Notes under the pieces: model-generated
Told to the model about the DNA's origin: nothing
The model's database searches: none
Seen by the model: the letters and a program-made list of their open reading frames with translations, nothing else
Part shown: positions 59,910 through 64,000 of the stretch, piece after piece
Position numbering within the stretch: position 1 is the first letter of the stretch
Layout of the letters: each line of letters begins with the position of its first letter
Source: Sympetrum striolatum
Taxonomy: Eukaryota; Arthropoda; Insecta; Odonata; Libellulidae
Length of the DNA: 64,000 nucleotides
Reading direction: 5' to 3'
Assembly (NCBI GenBank): GCA_947579665.1
Contig: OX388350.1
Location: 3,410,001-3,474,000, forward strand
Program-made: the position numbers and the translations under genes

Positions 59910-61950
59910 GTAAGATAATATTAAATATATTGTTTTCAATTCATCGTTTTAAATGAATTTCTAAGTTTTCCAATAAAATGGAAGACCTAATTATTTCTTT
60001 GATTAAGTTTCAATGGTGTTATAACATGTCAATTTATGTTTTTAATCTGTAATGATAAGTTAATTGGGTTTCAAGTATGATACAGTAGATTTAGATGGTG
60101 TGATGGGAAAAATCAGGAATTTTTTTCATATGCTCTTGCTCCAGTTTTCCTCTGTTGAATTGTTGTGGTTTTCCGTTCGTTCTGCTGAAGTACTGTTAAA
60201 TCCTCTCCTTTCAAAATATCGTTACTCCGGCTTTTCCTTTCACATTGCTCTATGCTAGATTTGGGGATACATGATTATAATATTCTGGGGAGTTCGTAAT
60301 TTTTTTTATATATATTGTATGCCTTATTTGAGTTATAATAAATATTTAGATACAATATTACTATTACTGTCAATATGTTCTGTTATACAGGTTTCAATAC
60401 GATTTTGTTAATTTGCTTGAGTCAGCCAATGTCTGCCCTCTTAACTAGCAGATTTTATTATAGTTATAGGAATATTTCCAATTGGAGATCATGGACGACG
60501 TTTGTGGGATGTATTTCTGGAAATCTGATTTATTTCAATGATCATCCTTGTGGTTAGTTTAAATTTAAGCTGTCATTTGGTTTGCTTTGTTGGATTTCTT
60601 TTTCTTAAATTCAATGAAATAATGGAAGTGTGAAATGGTAATGGGTGGTCTGTACCCGAAATTGTTTAGACTCTTTGAATAGCGATAGAAGATTTTACAC
60701 TTTTTTATTGCAAACATACAATATACGATGTATTTTAGGGTCAATTCCTTCATACTAATTTGATTTTTACTTTCTCCATATTCATAGTACATAGAAAGTA
60801 TTGTTTTAATGAAAAAATATGACTTCGAGATTCCAACTGAGATACATGTTTTGGGATCCCTATAATACGTTCTGACGATTTTTGGAACAATGTGTGCATC
60901 TGTGTGTGTGTGTTTGCTTGTGGGCGCTCTAACGTGAAAACTATTTGCCCTATCAGTACCTTACTTCACTTATATACTGTGGTGTGCTGACAGAGTTGAT
61001 AATTTTTGGAGCAAATCATTTAACTGGAAGTTGAGTTTTTTTTATTCTTGGAACCAAATTTCCGTTTTTTTAAATATCTCCAAAATAATGATATTTAAGT
61101 TTATACAATTGTTTATAAAAGTTTTAGAAAATGTAATTTTCTATAACTGCTGTATTGATCATATTTTTTTATCGCTGATTGCTAAGGAGTTAATCGTGAA
61201 ATACTGATAAATCGGCAGTAGCTGATTATTTACTTTGTGGGCGCTCTTGGCAAAAGGCATTTTTAATAGTTTTTTGTCGAACATGTCCCAAAAAACATTA
61301 CTTATAATGTTTGTGGCATAAATGAAATTATGATATAAATTAATCACTTATCTTCCAAGTTAAGTTTGAATATAGAATTCGAAAATACTGTCGTAGAAAA
61401 ATATTGACATCTTATACATGAAGAAAGTCATGAGCTGGCCACATCAGATTTTTTCTTGTGATGCATTGGTGCTACTTTTAAGGTATCCTAGAACAGCTTT
61501 TTGATGACATGTAGGTGTTTTCCTTGCTCTCGTTTTGATTGTAATTAGTGGTGTTTTTGATAGGGGCAGAATTTCATCACAATTTGTGCAATGGTTTTCT
61601 TTTCATGGTTAGGATATACCCATGTATTGGTCTGGATATTTTAATGTTCTAATATAGATTTTTAAAATTTTAAAATATATATAGAGTATATTCAATAAGA
61701 AATATAAATAAATTCTTTATGATATCAAATTCAGAATATGTTTTCATATTATAGGTTACCATAAAATACTTGCATATTGTTACATAGAACTATTATTATT
61801 TACAATATTAATTAAGTATTTTCACTGAAAAAGGTTGATATATAGGATGTATTGTGTTCTATTTTTCTGACAAACCATTACGTAAGGAAAATTATGAGAC
61901 CTAATTTTAAAAATTTACATTAGTAATTGATTAATATTATTCTTTTTCAG

Positions 61951-62272
61951 GTGTGTAATTGCTATTTTTTATTGGCAACATATCCATTTCCAATAGAATT
62001 TCCTATGGGAATATAATAAGTTCATAGAAATTCATTGAATTATATTCCTTGCGTATCCAGTCCTTTGGAGCATAGAGTATGCCTAGCTTGTTTTGTTTGA
62101 GTACATTAAATTTTTAATACAAGTTCCGCACTACTTTGGGCACACGGTTATGGGTCGAAGATTTAGTAGTAGTTTTTCCCCAGGCCATTTTGGGAACTTT
62201 GTGTGCAAGGGCAAGTGTGGTCTCATCCGACTGTGCATCATTGTCCACTGCCATGGCCTCATTGAGGCACTG
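61951..62272 (+). ncRNA. segment D2: candidate ncRNA exon
   Basis: The unit-2 copy of D1, with the same acceptor and the same terminal GCCTC/GAGGC hairpin (62,256-62,268). Scattered substitutions and small indels are present. Confidence 0.35.
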
Positions 62273-62539
62273 GTAGCACAAATTGGTGTATTAAAAATTA
62301 CTTTATGATGATTATAAATTAACTTTATATCTGTTAATCCATCTCCTAACTATTACATATAGATGTTTATCCAATTATACCTAATTATACATTCACTGAC
62401 TCATTCATTCATAGGTGATTAAAATTGTAACCATATTTCATTAATATTAGTAATTGCCTTGTATAGTTGCCTTGTAAATATCGAACAGGATCTGCTGTTG
62501 TTACTGGAATATCAATTGGCATTTGTAATAATATTTAAT

Positions 62540-63217
62540 ATATTATGTGTTTGTCTTAATATTCATGTATGCACTGAATGTTCTTCAAATAATATGAGAA
62601 GCTCCAGAGTGCTGCAGCTTGGGAGTAAAGTGGAGAGTGGTGGAAATAGACCACTACTGTCTTCAATATGGGACAGTTCCTTAAGAGAGACTCCAAGTTG
62701 TGGAGGTATTCGTTGGAAGAATGTACAAGGCCTCTTGACGGCTCCTGTGGAGGGCAGGGAAGTATAACGGCAGCCACTGAGTGCTTTAAGGGTGGCTGCA
62801 GAGTAAGATATTATTACATATATTGTTTTCAATTCATTGTTTTTAAATGCATATATCTAAGTTTTCCAATACATTGTAAGTCCAACTTATTTCTTTGATT
62901 GAGTTTCAATGGTGTTATATCATGTCAATTTATGTTCTTAATCAGTAATGATACGTTAATTGGGTTTTGAGGATGATACAGTGGACTTATGATGTGTGAT
63001 GGGGAAAACCAGGCAGTTTTTCATATGTTCTTGCTCCAGTTCGCCTTTGTTGAATTTTTGTGGTTTTCAGTCTGTTCTGTTGAAGAACTGTTAAATCCTC
63101 TCCTTTCAAAATATCTTTGCTCGGGCTTTTCCTTTCACACTTTCTATGCTAGATTTGGGGTACATGATCATAATATTCTGGGGAGTTCATAATTTATTAT
63201 ATATATTTCATGCCTTA
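62540..63217 (+). repeat. large tandem unit 3, partial and older
   Basis: It carries only segment C and its downstream flank, clearly more diverged from units 1 and 2 than these are from each other. The match stops sharply after gccttattt at 63,217, where the RTE-like element begins; in units 1 and 2 the same text continues gagttataataaat. Confidence 0.8.
62566..62802 (+). ncRNA. segment C3: diverged copy with compensatory change
   Basis: The terminal hairpin reads GCAGCCAC (62,770-62,777) with GTGGCTGC (62,792-62,799): relative to C1 and C2 both partners of one pair changed (T-A to C-G). ACATTC/GAATGT becomes GTATTC/GAATGT, still paired by wobble. The TGGTGG stem keeps pairing and gains outer pairs. 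The donor GTAAGA is kept; the upstream AG is lost. Confidence 0.45.
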
Positions 63218-64000
63218 TTTCATCATCATCATCATCATCATCAGCCATTTTCAATCCGACGTCGGATGTAGGCCTCCCCAAGTACTTTCCAATTTTCTCT
63301 GTCCTGAGCTTCTCGTTGCCACGTTACACCTAAGTACTTGATGATGTCTCTGTTCCACCTGTCCATAGGTCGTCTTCTTGGTCTCTTCACATCTCTTGGT
63401 ATCCAGTTGAGAACTGCAGATGTCCAACGGTTGTCGTTTCTTCTTGCAATATGGCCGGCCCACCTCCATTTCAGTGATCTTACCTTATCTATTATGTCTG
63501 TAACTCCAGTCATCATTCTCACCCAAGTGTTTCGTTTCCTGTCTCTTCTTGTGATTCCCAGCATGCAGCGCTCCATGCTCCTTTGTGTTGTCTGAAGTCT
63601 CTGGGTTGTTGCAGCATTTAACACCCAAGTTTCACTTCCATAGGTCAAGACAGGTAAAATGCATTGGTTGAAGACCTTCCTCTTCAAAACCATTGGCATT
63701 CCTGACTTCAGAATGTGTGAGTTCCTTCCAAATGCGCTCCAGCCAAGTTTCATTCTTCTGTTTACTTCATTAATCCTGTTTTTCTCTCCTGTTGTTACAA
63801 GTTGTCCCAGGTATGTGTATTCCAAGCAAACATCCAGAGGTTTTCCTTGAAGTTTGACTGGCTCTTGCACTGTAAAAGAATTATACATAACCTTTGTTTT
63901 TGTTAGGTTTATCCTGAGTCCTATCTTCTGTCCTGCTGTGTTTAGCTCTTCAAGTCTTGAAGTTAGATCTTCTGCGTTAGCTGCAAAGAGAACTATATCA
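63218..64000 (-). mobile_element. RTE-like non-LTR retrotransposon, 3' part
   Basis: It runs off the window edge. It ends (minus-strand 3' end) in a TGA trinucleotide run at 63,218-63,241, the simple-repeat tail typical of RTE-type elements. It lies inside the third copy of the large unit. The 5' part is outside the window. Confidence 0.85.
63241..63999 (-). CDS. RTE-like reverse transcriptase, C-terminal part
   Basis: The open frame enters from the window edge at DIVLFAANAEDL, just after the position of the catalytic FADD motif, and runs 252 codons to a TGA. Family-typical blocks follow: EYTYLGQL, NRRMKLGWSAFGR, LPVLTYGSETW, QRSMERCMLGITRRDR and RSLKWRWAGHIARR, ending EAYIRRRIENG. The stop codon is the first unit of the TGA run, so the 3' UTR is essentially absent. 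No lesions are visible in this part, so the copy may be young. The role in the family is reverse transcription at the target site. Upstream integrity cannot be judged. Confidence 0.88.
   Translation of the reverse strand, partial: DIVLFAANAEDLTSRLEELNTAGQKIGLRINLTKTKVMYNSFTVQEPVKLQGKPLDVCLEYTYLGQLVTTGEKNRINEVNRRMKLGWSAFGRNSHILKSGMPMVLKRKVFNQCILPVLTYGSETWVLNAATTQRLQTTQRSMERCMLGITRRDRKRNTWVRMMTGVTDIIDKVRSLKWRWAGHIARRNDNRWTSAVLNWIPRDVKRPRRRPMDRWNRDIIKYLGVTWQREAQDRENWKVLGEAYIRRRIENG

Larger units (their letters stand above)
57920..62445 (+). repeat. large tandem unit 2
   Basis: This is the second copy of the unit, with one segment A (58,481-59,076), one C (59,673-59,909) and one D (from 61,951). 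It carries a family D repeat at 60,765-60,965, at the same place as in unit 1. Sequence up to about 61,020 is very close to unit 1; 61,020-61,900 is more diverged, with extra sequence. Confidence 0.85.

Noticed and set aside
55373..60557. Short ORFs of 60-70 aa conserved between units 1 and 2 (55,373, 55,790, 56,100 and their partners).
   Set aside because: Identity reflects recent duplication; against the older third copy, changes are spread over all codon positions and the frames differ in start and end.

Overview
The window looks like one piece of an insect-like arthropod nuclear genome. It is AT-rich, its introns and intergenic DNA are long and repeat-laden, the splice sites are ordinary GT-AG, and the one clear protein gene is much more GC-rich than its surroundings. 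The mobile elements (Penelope-like, RTE-like and Jockey/CR1-like retroelements, a pogo/Tigger-type MITE, tRNA-derived SINE heads) fit an insect. I cannot name a species.

Region by region: 1-7 kb is intronic or upstream DNA made of dispersed and tandem repeats. 7,049-16,123 (+) holds five exons of a Golgi class II alpha-mannosidase (glycoside hydrolase family 38). They are complete from the zinc-binding HSHNDPGW motif to the stop codon; the exon(s) for the membrane anchor and stem lie upstream and were not found. 16.1-26 kb holds its 3' UTR, an old copy of a repeat carrying tRNA B-box-like motifs, a collapsed Penelope-like element, a 575-bp pogo/Tigger-type MITE and a lightly damaged LINE. 26-37 kb is a patchwork of repeats: a nested MITE, a SINE, minisatellites, a G4-prone C-rich array and two tandem copies of a 1.1-kb B-box repeat. 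37-52 kb is an old, diverged set of direct and inverted duplications. It includes two homologous CCAAT-containing promoter-like blocks facing apart, and a few short candidate exons on the minus strand.

52.8-63.2 kb is the most unusual part. A roughly 4.3-5.1 kb unit is present twice, with a third partial copy. It has no convincing protein but contains splice-flanked segments with strong RNA secondary structure. One 596-nt segment carries four tandem, mutually diverged hairpins, each keeping nested self-complementarity. A 237-nt segment ends in a hairpin that shows a compensatory base-pair change between copies. I read this as a candidate undescribed structured non-coding RNA locus, possibly an endo-siRNA hairpin (hpRNA) type. 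The window ends in an RTE-like LINE (minus strand) inserted into the third copy.

Only the mannosidase has a role I can state: it trims mannose from N-glycans in the medial Golgi. No operon-like cooperation is expected in this genome.
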